Assembly (NCBI RefSeq): GCF_000426445.1
Contig: NZ_KE384526.1
Coordinates: 124,001 to 188,000 of the forward strand
DNA from: Brevibacterium album DSM 18261
Lineage (GTDB): Bacteria; Actinomycetota; Actinomycetes; Actinomycetales; Brevibacteriaceae
Reading direction: 5' to 3'
Length of the DNA stretch: 64,000 bases
Shown here: positions 41,817 to 50,513 of the stretch, in pieces
Layout: every line of letters begins with the position of its first letter
Numbering within the stretch: the first letter of the stretch is position 1
Translations under genes and position numbers: made by a program
Notes under the pieces: model-generated
Database searches by the model: none
The model's input: only the letters and a program-made list of their open reading frames with translations
What the model was told of the DNA's origin: nothing

Positions 41817-43141
41817 CGGCCGCTCGCGAACTCGATCTGCGCGCCCAGTCCGTCGAGCTTGTGCAGGAAGTGCTCATAACCCCGGCTGATGATGTCGATG
41901 CCCTGCACGTGCGAGGTCCCCTCGGCCGCCAGCGCCGCCACGACATGGGAGAAGCCGCCGCGCAGATCCGGGATCACGATGTCCGTGCCCGTGAGCGGGG
42001 TGGGTCCGGAGACCACCGCCGAATGCTTGAAGTTCCGGCGGCCGAACCGGCACGGGGTGCCGCCCAGGCACTCGCGGTACAGCTGGATGTTCGCGCCCAT
42101 GCGGCGCAGCGCATCGGTGAAGCCGAAGCGGTTCTCGTAGACGGTCTCGTGGAGGATCGACACGCCCGAGGCCCGGGTGAGCGCGACGAGGAGCGGCTGC
42201 TGCCAGTCCGTCATGAAGCCGGGATGCACGTCCGTCTCGAGCACGATGGAGCTCAGCTCCCCGCCCGGGTGCTGGAAGCGGATGCCGTCCTCGAGGACGT
42301 CGAACCTGCCCCCGATCTTCCGGAACACGTTGAGGAACGTGATCATGTCCTGCTGGCGTGCGCCGCGGACGAAGATGTCCCCGCCCGTCGCCAGCGCCGC
42401 AGACGCCCAGGAGGCGGACTCGTTGCGGTCCGGCAGGCTGCGGTGGAGGAAGCCCGAGAGCGAGTCCACGCCCTCGATCCTGATGACCCGGGCCGGATCC
42501 ACCGTGATGGAGGCCCCCATCTTCTGCAGGACCATGACGAGGTCCATGATCTCCGGCTCGGTCGCCGCGTTCTTCAGCTCCGTGACGCCCTCTGCGCGCA
42601 CGGCGGTCAGCAGCACCTGTTCGGTCGTGCCCACGGACGGGTACGGGAGCTTGATCCTGGTGCCGCGGAGGCGCTGCGGGGCCGCGAGGCGGATGCCGCC
42701 CTCGGTCTTGTCCACGACGGCGCCGAACTGGCGCAGGACGTCGAGGTGGAAGTCGATGGGCCGGTCGCCGATCCGGCAGCCGCCCAGATCGGGGATGAAC
42801 GCCTCGCCGAGCCGGTGCAGCAGCGGACCGCAGAACAGGATGGGGATGCGGGAGGAGCCCGCATGCGCATCGATGTCGACGATCGAGCCCTGCGCCACGT
42901 TCGCCGGATCGAGGGTGAGCTCCCCGTCGGCGTGCTCGCCGTCGGGGCCCATGGACACCCGCACGCCGTGCAGTTCGAGCAGGCCTGTGACGATGTCCAC
43001 ATCGCTGATCGCAGGCACGCCGCGAAGGACGGAGGGGGTGTCCCCCAGGAGGGAGGCGACCATCGCCTTGGGCACGAGGTTCTTGGCCCCCCGCACCACC
43101 ACCGTGCCGGTCAGCGGGACCCCGCCGTGCACGTCGAGCAT
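41813..43141 (-). CDS. murA: UDP-N-acetylglucosamine 1-carboxyvinyltransferase
   Basis: 442 residues of the EPSP synthase fold. The phosphate-binding GAKNLVPKAMVASLL is at the N-terminus, and the active-site loop GGCRIGDRPIDFHL has the catalytic Cys122 (E. coli Cys115), so a fosfomycin-sensitive type is expected, unlike mycobacterial MurA with Asp. It makes UDP-GlcNAc-enolpyruvate, the first peptidoglycan precursor. The stop overlaps plsC. Confidence 0.96.
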   Translation of the reverse strand: MLDVHGGVPLTGTVVVRGAKNLVPKAMVASLLGDTPSVLRGVPAISDVDIVTGLLELHGVRVSMGPDGEHADGELTLDPANVAQGSIVDIDAHAGSSRIPILFCGPLLHRLGEAFIPDLGGCRIGDRPIDFHLDVLRQFGAVVDKTEGGIRLAAPQRLRGTRIKLPYPSVGTTEQVLLTAVRAEGVTELKNAATEPEIMDLVMVLQKMGASITVDPARVIRIEGVDSLSGFLHRSLPDRNESASWASAALATGGDIFVRGARQQDMITFLNVFRKIGGRFDVLEDGIRFQHPGGELSSIVLETDVHPGFMTDWQQPLLVALTRASGVSILHETVYENRFGFTDALRRMGANIQLYRECLGGTPCRFGRRNFKHSAVVSGPTPLTGTDIVIPDLRGGFSHVVAALAAEGTSHVQGIDIISRGYEHFLHKLDGLGAQIEFASGR

Positions 43142-43164
43142 ATCCAGTCCTCCTCAGGCATGTG

Positions 43165-43197
43165 TCCTCGGCCGCCGGGATCACCGACGGCCGAGGA
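43165..43197 (-). terminator. Hairpin between leuD and murA
   Basis: A 10-bp stem (43165-43174 with 43188-43197) with a 13-base loop lies six bases after the leuD stop. There is no U-run; it may separate leuCD from murA transcription or act as an mRNA-stabilising hairpin. Confidence 0.5.
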
Positions 43198-43202
43198 GAA
43201 TG

Positions 43203-43799
43203 CTATCGGATGGGCAGGGTCCGGGGCTTGAAGCCCGGCCGTTCGGCCTCGAAGGCGGTGATCGCCTCCTCGTGCTGCAGGGTCAGCCCGATGTCGTCGA
43301 GGCCCTCGAGGAGGCGCCACCGGGTGTAGTCGTCGATCTGGAACGGCACCGTGAGGGTGTCCGCGCGCACGACGCGCTCGACGAGATCGACCGTCACCTC
43401 GGTGCCCGGGTGGTTCTCGAGCACCTTCCAGATGAGCTCGATGTCCGGCTGCTCCAGCTGCGCGGCCAGCAGCCCGCCCTTCCCGGCGTTGCCCCGGAAG
43501 ATGTCGCCGAACCGACTCGAGAGGACGGCGCGGAAGCCGTAGTCGTGCAGCGCCCACACGGCGTGCTCGCGCGAGGACCCGGTGCCGAAGTCCGGGCCGG
43601 CGACCAGCACGGAGCCGTTGCGGTAGGCCTCGCGGTTGAGGACGAAGTCGTCCTGCCTGCGCCAGCCGTGGAAGAGTGCGTCCTCGAAGCCCGTCCGGGT
43701 CACGCGCTTGAGGAAGACGGCGGGGATGATCTGGTCCGTGTCGACGTTCGAGCGCCGCAGGGGCACGCCTACTCCGGTGTGGACGGACAGCTTCTCCAT
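43203..43799 (-). CDS. leuD: 3-isopropylmalate dehydratase small subunit
   Basis: 198 residues. [54 protein letters not shown] and the C-terminal swivel domain are typical. With LeuC it isomerises isopropylmalate in leucine biosynthesis. The ATG at 43797-43799 follows AAGGAGG, which lies within the end of leuC, so the two are coupled. Confidence 0.96.
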   Translation of the reverse strand: MEKLSVHTGVGVPLRRSNVDTDQIIPAVFLKRVTRTGFEDALFHGWRRQDDFVLNREAYRNGSVLVAGPDFGTGSSREHAVWALHDYGFRAVLSSRFGDIFRGNAGKGGLLAAQLEQPDIELIWKVLENHPGTEVTVDLVERVVRADTLTVPFQIDDYTRWRLLEGLDDIGLTLQHEEAITAFEAERPGFKPRTLPIR

Positions 43800-43800
43800 C

Positions 43801-45363
43801 TCAGGCCTCCTTCGCAGACGCGTGCGCACCTGCAGTCGTCGTTCCGGTTGCGCGGGCACCGGTGGACACCGTCAGCGGGATGCCCGCGGGCCGGGACCGC
43901 GCCCGCTCCGCGGCAGCCGCCTCGGCCGCGCGGGAGGCCTCGACCGCCGCGGGATCGGCCGGCGCCAGGTCCGCCGGCGAGGAGAGGGTGCCGCGGACAG
44001 CGGTCGCGGCTGCGACCAGCGGGCTCACGAGGTGCGTGCGCCCGCCCTTGCCCTGCCTGCCCTCGAAGTTGCGGTTCGAGGTCGAGGCGCAGCGCTCTCC
44101 CGCGGAGAGCTGGTCCGGGTTCATGCCCAGGCACATCGAGCAGCCGGCGAAGCGCCACTCCGCTCCCGCCGCGCGGAAGACCTCGTCGAGACCCTCCTCC
44201 TCGGCCTGGAGGCGGACACGGGCCGAGCCGGGCACCACCATGAAGCGCATGCCCGCGGACTTCGTGCGGCCGCGCAGGACGTCGGCGGCGGCACGGAGAT
44301 CCTCGATGCGGGAGTTCGTGCACGAACCGAGGAAGACCGTGTCGATGGGGATCTCACGCAGGGGGGTGCCCGGCGTCAGGCCCATGTACGCGAGCGCATT
44401 CTCCGCCGCCTCGCGGTCGACCTCGTCCTCGAAGTCCTCGGGTGCGGGCACCGAGGCCGAGAGCGGCAGGCCCTGCCCGGGGTTCGTGCCCCAGGTGACA
44501 TAGGGCTCGATGTCCTCGGCCCGGAGCACCACCTCGGCGTCGAACTCCGCGCCCTCGTCCGTGCGCAGGGACGACCAGTACTCGACGGCCGCGTCCCAGT
44601 CCGCGCCCTCCGGCGCGTGGGCCCGGCCGCGCAGGTACTCGAAGGTCGTCGCGTCGGGGGCGATCATGCCCGCGCGGGCGCCGGCCTCGATCGACATGTT
44701 GCAGATGGTCATCCGGGCTTCCATCGACAGCTTCCGGATCGCCTCGCCGCGGTACTCGAGGACGTAGCCCTGCCCGCCGCCGGTGCCGATCTTCGCGATG
44801 ATCGCGAGGATGATGTCCTTGGCGCTCGAGCCCTCGGGCAGCTCGCCGTCGATCGTGATCGCCATCGTGCGGAACGGCTTGAGGCTCAGCGTCTGGGTGG
44901 CGAGGACGTGCTCGACCTCGCTCGTGCCGATGCCGAACGCGAGCGCGCCGAAGGCGCCGTGGGTGGAGGTGTGCGAATCGCCGCAGACCACTGTGGTGCC
45001 CGGCTGCGTGAGGCCCAGCTGCGGTCCCACCACGTGGACGATGCCCTGTTCGGCATCGCCGAGGGAGTGCAGCCGGACGCCGAACTCCTCCGCGTTGGAG
45101 CGCAGGGTGTCGATCTGCGTCCGCGAGGTGAGGTCCGCGATGGGCTTGTCGATGTCCTGCGTGGGGGTGTTGTGGTCCTCCGTCGCGATCGTGAGATCGG
45201 GCCGGCGCACGGGACGGCCGGCGAGCCTGAGCCCCTCGAAGGCCTGGGGGCTGGTCACCTCGTGGACGAGGTGGAGGTCGATGTAGATGAGGTCGGGAGC
45301 GCCGTCCTCGCCCCGGCGGACGACGTGGTCCGCCCACACCTTCTCTGCGAGAGTCCTGGCCAA
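43801..45363 (-). CDS. leuC: 3-isopropylmalate dehydratase large subunit
   Basis: 520 residues. Aconitase-family signatures are [40 protein letters not shown], and the iron-sulfur Cys in LGSCTNSR and AGCSMCLGM. It binds a 4Fe-4S cluster. The start is a TTG at 45361-45363, preceded by AGGAGG at six bases, giving the conserved [15 protein letters not shown]. About 45 residues of Ala/Glu/Arg-rich sequence extend the C-terminus. Confidence 0.95.
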   Translation of the reverse strand: MARTLAEKVWADHVVRRGEDGAPDLIYIDLHLVHEVTSPQAFEGLRLAGRPVRRPDLTIATEDHNTPTQDIDKPIADLTSRTQIDTLRSNAEEFGVRLHSLGDAEQGIVHVVGPQLGLTQPGTTVVCGDSHTSTHGAFGALAFGIGTSEVEHVLATQTLSLKPFRTMAITIDGELPEGSSAKDIILAIIAKIGTGGGQGYVLEYRGEAIRKLSMEARMTICNMSIEAGARAGMIAPDATTFEYLRGRAHAPEGADWDAAVEYWSSLRTDEGAEFDAEVVLRAEDIEPYVTWGTNPGQGLPLSASVPAPEDFEDEVDREAAENALAYMGLTPGTPLREIPIDTVFLGSCTNSRIEDLRAAADVLRGRTKSAGMRFMVVPGSARVRLQAEEEGLDEVFRAAGAEWRFAGCSMCLGMNPDQLSAGERCASTSNRNFEGRQGKGGRTHLVSPLVAAATAVRGTLSSPADLAPADPAAVEASRAAEAAAAERARSRPAGIPLTVSTGARATGTTTAGAHASAKEA

Positions 45364-45407
45364 CGCGGGCCTCCTGTCGACATGGGATGAGCTGGATTCG
45401 GAGTTCG

Positions 45408-45466
45408 ATTCTAGGCGCCGATTCTGCATGTCGGACTTGCATCTCGGAATGCAAGACTTCTACATT
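45408..45466. promoter_or_regulatory. Divergent leuC / ndgR control region with an inverted repeat
   Basis: CTTGCAT-CTCGGA-ATGCAAG (45436-45455) is a perfect 7-base inverted repeat. For the plus strand TTGCAT (45437-45442) and TACATT (45461-45466) form a promoter with an 18-base spacer, and the repeat covers the spacer. Transcription would start at about 45473-45474, at the ATG, so the ndgR mRNA is probably leaderless. For leuC, TAGAAT at 45408-45413 is a good -10 with a poor -35 next to the repeat. Confidence 0.6.
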
Positions 45467-45473
45467 GTGAGAC

Positions 45474-46193
45474 ATGACATCGAACAGCAGCAGCGGCGTC
45501 GGGGTCATCGACAAGGCCGCACTCGTCCTCTCCGCACTGGAGGCCGGACCCGCCTCACTGGCCGAGCTGGTCTCCCTCACCGGCCTGGCCCGGCCCACCG
45601 CGCACCGGCTCGCCGTCGCGCTCGAGTACCACCGCTTCGTCAACCGCGACCTGCAGGGCCGGTTCGTCCTCGGCCCGCGCCTGGCCGAGCTCTCCTCCGC
45701 CGCCGGTGAGGACCGGCTGCTCGCGGCCGCCGGCCCCGTCCTCGCGCACCTGCGCGACCGCACGGGCGAGAGCGCGCAGCTGTTCCGCCGGCAGGGCGAC
45801 CTCCGCCTCTGCGTCGCCGCGGCCGAGCGTCCCGTGGGTCTGCGCGACTCGGTGCCCGTGGGGGCGACCCTGTCCATGCGCGCAGGCTCCGCGGCCCAGG
45901 TCCTGCTCGCCTGGGAGGAGCCCGACCGTCTGCACACCGGCCTGCGGGGCGCGCGCTTCTCGGCGACCATGCTCTCCGGCGTGCGCCGCCGCGGCTGGGC
46001 CCAGTCCATCGCCGAGCGCGAGCGGGGCGTGGCCTCGGTGTCCGCCCCCGTACGCGGGCCGAGCAACCGCGTGGTCGCGGCCGTCTCGATCTCCGGACCC
46101 GTGGACCGCCTCACGCGCCAGCCCGGACGCCTCCACGCCGAGAGCGTCATCGAGGCCGCCCGCGTACTTACGGACGCCCTCAACCGCGGCTGA
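45474..46193 (+). CDS. IclR family regulator, NdgR/LtbR-like, of leucine biosynthesis
   Basis: 239 residues. An N-terminal winged helix (VIDKAALVLSALEAGPASLAELVSLTGL, then ARPTAHRLAVALE) is followed by the IclR effector domain (GLRDSVPVGATLSMRAGSAAQVLLAWE). The divergent position beside leuCD is that of NdgR (Streptomyces) and LtbR (Corynebacterium), regulators of leucine and related genes. It probably controls leuCD and itself through the inverted repeat. The gene appears to be leaderless. Confidence 0.9.
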   Translation: MTSNSSSGVGVIDKAALVLSALEAGPASLAELVSLTGLARPTAHRLAVALEYHRFVNRDLQGRFVLGPRLAELSSAAGEDRLLAAAGPVLAHLRDRTGESAQLFRRQGDLRLCVAAAERPVGLRDSVPVGATLSMRAGSAAQVLLAWEEPDRLHTGLRGARFSATMLSGVRRRGWAQSIAERERGVASVSAPVRGPSNRVVAAVSISGPVDRLTRQPGRLHAESVIEAARVLTDALNRG

Positions 46194-46365
46194 GCACACG
46201 GCTGAGAGGCGCCGTCGCAGCCTGCGAGTGGGCGGCTCCACCGCGGTGCGCGCGACCGCGGCTCAGCGACGCCGCGTCCGCCGGATGTGCAAGAGTGTTC
46301 CCCGACAGCGCGACCTGCCTCCGAGCAGGACACGCCGCTCACGACCGCAAGCAGGAAGGCAGACC

Positions 46366-46854
46366 ATGTCCGCAGCACCCCCTCCCCCGCCGCCCGTCCC
46401 GGGTCAGCCCGGTCCGCACCCGCCCGGTCCGGGCCAGCCGGGCCCGCAGCAGCCCGGGCCGCACCCGCAGCCCGATCAGGGCTACGCCCCCTACGGCCGG
46501 CCCGGTCCCGCGCCCGCCTCGCCCGCGGCTGCGAGCCTCGCCGCGGACGGCAAGGGCTTCTTCCGCGCGCTCTTCGACCTGAAGTTCGAGAGCTTCGTCG
46601 CCCTGAAGTTCTCGGCCATCATCTACGTGCTCTACATCGCGTACTTCGCCCTCATCTGGCTGGGCTTGATCATCTTCTCGTTCATCCTCATGAGCGAGTC
46701 CACCGGCATGGGCGTCACGGTCCTGCTGCTCACTCTGCTCCTGGGCTGGATCCCCGCACTCCTCGGGGTGATCGTCGTCCGCGTCGTCATCGAATTCCTG
46801 GTCGCCGGCATCAGAACGGCGATCAACACCGGAAAGCTGGCGGAGCGGCCGTGA
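46366..46854 (+). CDS. DUF4282 family membrane protein (first of a pair)
   Basis: 162 residues. A 55-residue Pro/Gly-rich cytoplasmic N-terminus is followed by ALFDLKFESFVALKFSAIIYVLY and a second helix pair (VTVLLLTLLLGWIPALLGVIVVRVVIEFLVAG). This is the DUF4282 fold with two or three membrane helices. Function is unknown. The ATG follows AGGAAGG, and the stop overlaps the second copy (GTGA). A strong terminator follows the pair. Confidence 0.88.
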   Translation: MSAAPPPPPPVPGQPGPHPPGPGQPGPQQPGPHPQPDQGYAPYGRPGPAPASPAAASLAADGKGFFRALFDLKFESFVALKFSAIIYVLYIAYFALIWLGLIIFSFILMSESTGMGVTVLLLTLLLGWIPALLGVIVVRVVIEFLVAGIRTAINTGKLAERP

Positions 46855-47255
46855 GCGCGCAGAGTCCCTACAGCGCGCAGCCCGCAGCCGCCTCACGGCC
46901 CGCAGCCGAGCCCGGATTCCTCCGTGCGCTCTTCGACCTGAAGTTCGAGAGCTTCGTGACGATCCGCTTCGCCGCGGTCATCTACGTCCTCTCGATCATC
47001 GTCGCGGCGCTCGGATACATCGGCCTCGTGATCACATCCATCGGGATGGCCGCGACCGGCAGCGCCCTCTCGTCCTACGCCTACGGCTACAGCTCCGGGA
47101 TGGGCGCCATGGGCGTGCTCATGGTCGTCGCGGCCATCCTGCTGGGCTGGATTCCCTCTCTCATCCAGATCGTCTTCACCCGAGTGCTCATCGAGTTCGT
47201 CGTGGCGAATGTGCGCACGGCGCAGAACACGCGGAAGCTCGCACAGCGGGCCTGA
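46851..47255 (+). CDS. DUF4282 family membrane protein (second of a pair)
   Basis: 134 residues starting at a GTG that overlaps the stop of the first copy. It shares LRALFDLKFESFVTIRFAAVIYVL and LLGWIPSLIQIVF with its neighbour, but lacks the long proline-rich N-terminus. The membrane loop contains a Ser/Tyr/Gly stretch (SSYAYGYSSGMG). The two probably arose by duplication and may form a heteromer. Confidence 0.87.
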   Translation: MSAQSPYSAQPAAASRPAAEPGFLRALFDLKFESFVTIRFAAVIYVLSIIVAALGYIGLVITSIGMAATGSALSSYAYGYSSGMGAMGVLMVVAAILLGWIPSLIQIVFTRVLIEFVVANVRTAQNTRKLAQRA

Positions 47256-47278
47256 TCCCCGGCTCATCCGCACACGCA

Positions 47279-47310
47279 GAAGCCCGGCTCCTGAAAGGGA
47301 GCCGGGCTTC
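47279..47310. terminator. Bidirectional terminator between DUF4282 genes and tRNA-Glu
   Basis: A perfect 12-bp stem (GAAGCCCGGCTC with its complement, 47279-47290 / 47299-47310) with an 8-base loop, followed by TGCTTCTCCT on the plus strand. It lies 24 bases after the second DUF4282 gene and 23 bases beyond the 3' end of tRNA-Glu. Confidence 0.75.
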
Positions 47311-47332
47311 TGCTTCTCCTCGCGGAGAACCG

Positions 47333-47405
47333 TACCCCCGAGCAGGTTCGAACTGCCGTTTCCGCCTTGAGAGGGCGGCGTCCTAGGCCACTAGACGACG
47401 GGGGC
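47333..47405 (-). tRNA. tRNA-Glu (CTC)
   Basis: 73 nt with GCCCCCG/CGGGGGU acceptor stem, T-arm TTCGAAC, anticodon stem CCGCC/GGCGG and loop CTCTCAA (anticodon CUC). The 3' CCA is not encoded. Last gene of the first tRNA group. Confidence 0.95.
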
Positions 47406-47451
47406 GCATGAGCGGCGGAGCCCCATCGAGAGCCGATGGGCATGCCGTTCG

Positions 47452-47523
47452 CTGGGGTACCAGGACTCGAACCTAGACTAAGTGAACCAGAATCACTCGT
47501 GCTGCCAATTACACCATACCCCA
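47452..47523 (-). tRNA. tRNA-Gln (CTG)
   Basis: 72 nt; acceptor TGGGGTA pairs with TACCCCA, discriminator G, anticodon stem AGTGA/TCACT and loop TTCTGGT (anticodon CUG), T-arm TTCGAGT. CCA is not encoded. Confidence 0.95.
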
Positions 47524-47573
47524 ATGGGCGTGCGACGCCTGGGCCGCACAACCCTCCTCCCGAAGGAGAACCG

Positions 47574-47646
47574 TACCCCCGAGCAGGTTCGAACTGCCGT
47601 TTCCGCCTTGAGAGGGCGGCGTCCTGGGCCACTAGACGACGGGGGC
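47574..47646 (-). tRNA. tRNA-Glu (CTC), second copy
   Basis: 73 nt, identical to the copy at 47333 except for one base in the D-loop. Preceded on its own strand by the promoter at 47682-47711. Confidence 0.95.
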
Positions 47647-47681
47647 CTGCGAGCGTCCTGTCCGGCGCTCACAAGAAGTAG

Positions 47682-47711
47682 ACTCTAGTCGATGGCGCAC
47701 GGCACCGCCAA
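47682..47711 (-). promoter_or_regulatory. Promoter of the first tRNA group
   Basis: TTGGCG (47706-47711) and TAGAGT (47682-47687) with an 18-base spacer on the minus strand, about 36 bases before the first tRNA-Glu. It closely matches the rpsB promoter. Confidence 0.6.
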
Positions 47712-47788
47712 ACCCGGCGGCAGTGACCTCCCTCACGGGGATGTCGCAGGGCTCAGCAGCATCGACGGTACGGCAGACAGGAGGAAGC

Positions 47789-48397
47789 GTGAACGCATAC
47801 TGGACGGTGGGCCGCATCGCCGGCGCCCAGGACCGGCCCCGCCGGAGCGCACCGCGGGAGGTCCGCGTGGGACTCGGCGCCGAGGCCGCGACCGCGTACG
47901 AGGACGTCTCCGAGTCCCGCCTCCGGCACGTGATGAGCGGCTTCGGCACGGGCGTCACGGTGGTCACGGGCGCCACCGCCGAGGGACCCGCCGGCTTCAC
48001 CTGCCAGACGTTCACCTCCCTTTCGCTCACGCCTCCGCTCATCACGGTCAACCCCGCCAGGGACTCGACGAGCTGGCCCCGGATCAGGGCCACGGGACGC
48101 TTCTGCGTGAATGTCCTGGGCGCGGGGCACGAACACCTGGCGCGCTCGTTCTCACGCCCCGCCGGCACCGCCGCGGGGAGCGCGGCCCGGTTCGAGGGGG
48201 TGGGCCACACGCCCACACCGCTCGGCTCCCCGCGCCTGGACGAGGCACTGGCCTGGGTGGACTGCAGGATCGAGGCGGAGCACGACGGAGGGGACCACAC
48301 GATCGTCGTGGGCAGGGTCATCGGCACGGGCACAGCGAGCGGCGAGCCTCCCCTGCTCTACTTCCGCGGAGGCTACGGGACCTTCGAACCGCGCTGA
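47789..48397 (+). CDS. Flavin reductase-like, FMN-binding split-barrel protein
   Basis: 202 residues from the GTG at 47789 after AGGAGG. The flavin-binding split barrel is seen in VMSGFGTGVTVVTG, GFTCQTFTSLSLTPPLITV and FCVNVLG, with LLYFRGGYGTF at the end. Family members supply reduced FMN to two-component monooxygenases or act as NAD(P)H:flavin oxidoreductases. No monooxygenase is next to it. It lies on the opposite strand between two tRNA groups. Confidence 0.88.
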   Translation: MNAYWTVGRIAGAQDRPRRSAPREVRVGLGAEAATAYEDVSESRLRHVMSGFGTGVTVVTGATAEGPAGFTCQTFTSLSLTPPLITVNPARDSTSWPRIRATGRFCVNVLGAGHEHLARSFSRPAGTAAGSAARFEGVGHTPTPLGSPRLDEALAWVDCRIEAEHDGGDHTIVVGRVIGTGTASGEPPLLYFRGGYGTFEPR

Positions 48398-48476
48398 GCG
48401 CGAACCGCGCTCTCGGGCAGCGTCGCCTGAACCCCGCGGGAGCGGCACTGCTGGGGCGCTCCCGCCGGAACGGATC

Positions 48477-48505
48477 AAGCCCGACCCCTGGAAGGGACCG
48501 GGCTT
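48477..48505. terminator. Hairpin after flavin reductase and tRNA-Glu
   Basis: AAGCCCG (48477-48483) and CGGGCTT (48499-48505) with an internal CCC/GGG pairing. It has the same distance (23 bases) from the 3' end of its tRNA-Glu as the terminator at 47279, so both tRNA groups end alike. Confidence 0.6.
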
Positions 48506-48527
48506 CACGCACCTCCGTGAGGAGACG

Positions 48528-48600
48528 TACCCCCGAGCAGGTTCGAACTGCCGTTTCCGCCTTGAGAGGGCGGCGTCCTAGGCCACTAGACGACGGGGGC
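48528..48600 (-). tRNA. tRNA-Glu (CTC), third copy
   Basis: 73 nt, identical in sequence to the copy at 47333-47405, anticodon CUC. It is the second gene of the tRNA-Gln/tRNA-Glu group that starts at 48742. Confidence 0.95.
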
Positions 48601-48670
48601 GAATGAACCGCGTCTCCTGCACACTCCCACCGCGCTCATGCAGGGAGGGGTAGAGCAGAGAAGCTGTCCG

Positions 48671-48742
48671 CTGGGCTACCAGGACTCGAACCTAGAATGA
48701 CGGTACCAGAAACCGTTGTGTTGCCAATTACACCATAGCCCA
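48671..48742 (-). tRNA. tRNA-Gln (CTG), second copy
   Basis: 72 nt; acceptor TGGGCTA/TAGCCCA, discriminator G, anticodon stem ACGGT/ACCGT and loop TTCTGGT (CUG). It differs from the other tRNA-Gln in acceptor and anticodon stems by compensated changes. Confidence 0.95.
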
Positions 48743-48814
48743 ATGCTTCGAGAGTCCGGGAGCCCGTCAGCGCGACTGACCGCAACTCTCCGTTGCCCTC
48801 GGCAACGAGAGACA

Positions 48815-48843
48815 ACTATACGCGGCCGCGCAGGACGATGCAA
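48815..48843 (-). promoter_or_regulatory. Promoter of the second tRNA group
   Basis: TTGCAT (48838-48843) and TATAGT (48815-48820), 17-base spacer, minus strand, 73 bases before tRNA-Gln. It is the best sigma-70 type match in the window. Confidence 0.7.
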
Positions 48844-48854
48844 AGCCGGGGCCC

Positions 48855-48888
48855 CTGCCTGCGGGTGATCTGCACCACCCGCAGGCAG
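48855..48888 (-). terminator. Terminator hairpin after gltX
   Basis: A perfect 13-bp stem (48855-48867 with 48876-48888) and 8-base loop, 36 bases after the gltX stop and just before the tRNA promoter. U-run absent. Confidence 0.65.
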
Positions 48889-48924
48889 AGGCGCCGGCCG
48901 CCCGGCAGCGCCGGCCTCGGGCTC

Positions 48925-50409
48925 TCAGCCCTGTGCGGCGAGGTGTGCGGCGAGGGCGCGCAGACGAGTGAGCGAGGACTCGCGGCCCAGGATCTCCATC
49001 GACTCGAAGAGCGGCGGGGAGATCCGGTGCCCGGAGACGGCCACGCGCAGCGGCCCGTAGGCGAAGCGCGGCTTGATCTCCAGGCCGTCGACGAGCGCGG
49101 CCCCCAGCACCTCCTCCAGGCGCGCAGCGGTCCACTCGTCCTCCCCCAGGGGCGCGAGCGCGGCGAGGGAGGCCTCGAGCACCTGCGGGGCGGAGTCCTT
49201 GAGAGTCTTCAGCCCGTCCTCGGTGAGCTCGAGCTCGTCATCGGCGACGAAGAGGAACCGGAGGAGGTCCGGGGCCTCACCCAACAGCTTCATGCGAGTC
49301 TGGACGAGCGGGGCTGCAGCAGCGAGGATCGACTGCTCGCGCGCGCTCAGGGTCTCACCCACGACCCCGGCCGCCTGCAGATAGGGCACCAGCCGTTCAC
49401 GGAAGTCGTCCTCGTCCAGCAGGCGGATGTGGTCGGCGTTGATGGCGGTGGCCTTCTTCACGTCGAAGCGCGCGGGGTTGGGATTCACGTCCGCGATGTC
49501 GAAGGCGGCCACGAACTCGTCGACGGAGAACACGTCCCGGTCGGGGCCGATCGACCAGCCCAGCAGTGCGAGGTAGTTGATGAGCCCCTCGCGGGTGAAG
49601 CCGTTGTCCCGGTGCAGGAAGAGGTTCGACTCGGGATCGCGCTTGGACAGCTTCTTGCTGCCCTCCCCCATGACGTACGGGAGGTGGCCGAAGGCCGGGG
49701 TGTGCTGTGCGACGCCCACGGCCTTGAGCGCCTCGTAGAGCACGATCTGGCGAGGGGTGGAGGAGAGGAGGTCCTCTCCCCTGAGCACGTGGGTGATGCC
49801 CATGAGCGCATCGTCGACGGGGTTCACGAGCGTGTAGAGCGGCTGACCGTTGGCGCGGACCACCACGAAGTCCGGCACGGAGCCGGCCTTGAAGGTGATG
49901 TCCCCGCGCACGAGGTCGGTGAAGGTGACGTCCTCGTCCGGCATGCGCACGCGGAGGACGGGCTCGCGGCCCTCGGCCCTGAGGGCGGCCTTCTGCTCCT
50001 CGGTGAGGTCGCGGTCGAAGCCGTCGTAGCCGAGCTTGGGATCGCGGCCGGCCGCACGGTGCCGGGCCTCGACCTCCTCGTTCGTGGAGAAGGACTCGTA
50101 GAGGTGTCCTCCGGCGACGAGCTTCTCGATCACCTCGGCGTAGATCTCACCGCGCTCGGACTGGCGGTAGGGACCGTCGGGACCGCCCACCTCGATGCCC
50201 TCGTCCCAGTCGAGGCCCAGCCAGCGCATCGCCTCGACCACCTGGGAGAAGCTCTCCTCCGAGTCGCGGGCGGCATCCGTGTCCTCGATGCGGAACACGA
50301 AGGTGCCGCCGGTGTGGCGGGCGTACGCCCAGTTGAACAGCGCCGTGCGGACCATGCCCACGTGAGGGGTGCCGGTGGGCGAGGGGCAGAAGCGAACCTT
50401 GATGGTCAC
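48925..50409 (-). CDS. gltX: Glutamate--tRNA ligase
   Basis: 494 residues. The class I signature [11 protein letters not shown] (HIGH site) and KLSKRD (KMSKS site) are seen, with the conserved [11 protein letters not shown] and a C-terminal helical anticodon-binding domain. It charges tRNA-Glu and, in bacteria lacking GlnRS, also tRNA-Gln. The start is a GTG after AAAGGAAATCC. The five tRNAs it could charge lie just downstream. Confidence 0.96.
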   Translation of the reverse strand: MTIKVRFCPSPTGTPHVGMVRTALFNWAYARHTGGTFVFRIEDTDAARDSEESFSQVVEAMRWLGLDWDEGIEVGGPDGPYRQSERGEIYAEVIEKLVAGGHLYESFSTNEEVEARHRAAGRDPKLGYDGFDRDLTEEQKAALRAEGREPVLRVRMPDEDVTFTDLVRGDITFKAGSVPDFVVVRANGQPLYTLVNPVDDALMGITHVLRGEDLLSSTPRQIVLYEALKAVGVAQHTPAFGHLPYVMGEGSKKLSKRDPESNLFLHRDNGFTREGLINYLALLGWSIGPDRDVFSVDEFVAAFDIADVNPNPARFDVKKATAINADHIRLLDEDDFRERLVPYLQAAGVVGETLSAREQSILAAAAPLVQTRMKLLGEAPDLLRFLFVADDELELTEDGLKTLKDSAPQVLEASLAALAPLGEDEWTAARLEEVLGAALVDGLEIKPRFAYGPLRVAVSGHRISPPLFESMEILGRESSLTRLRALAAHLAAQG

Positions 50410-50513
50410 GGATTTCCTTTCGGAGGTGCGGGAGGATGCGTCGATGGCGCCGGGGACGGGACGGCGGCGGGCCGGGAGGACGGCGGGAGCCGGGGCGGTG
50501 GAGCCGGCGGCGC

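Noticed and set aside
47333-48742. Repeated blocks near the tRNAs as an integrated element with attachment sites
   Set aside because: The repeats are whole tRNA genes with terminators; no integrase or mobile genes lie between, only a flavin reductase.
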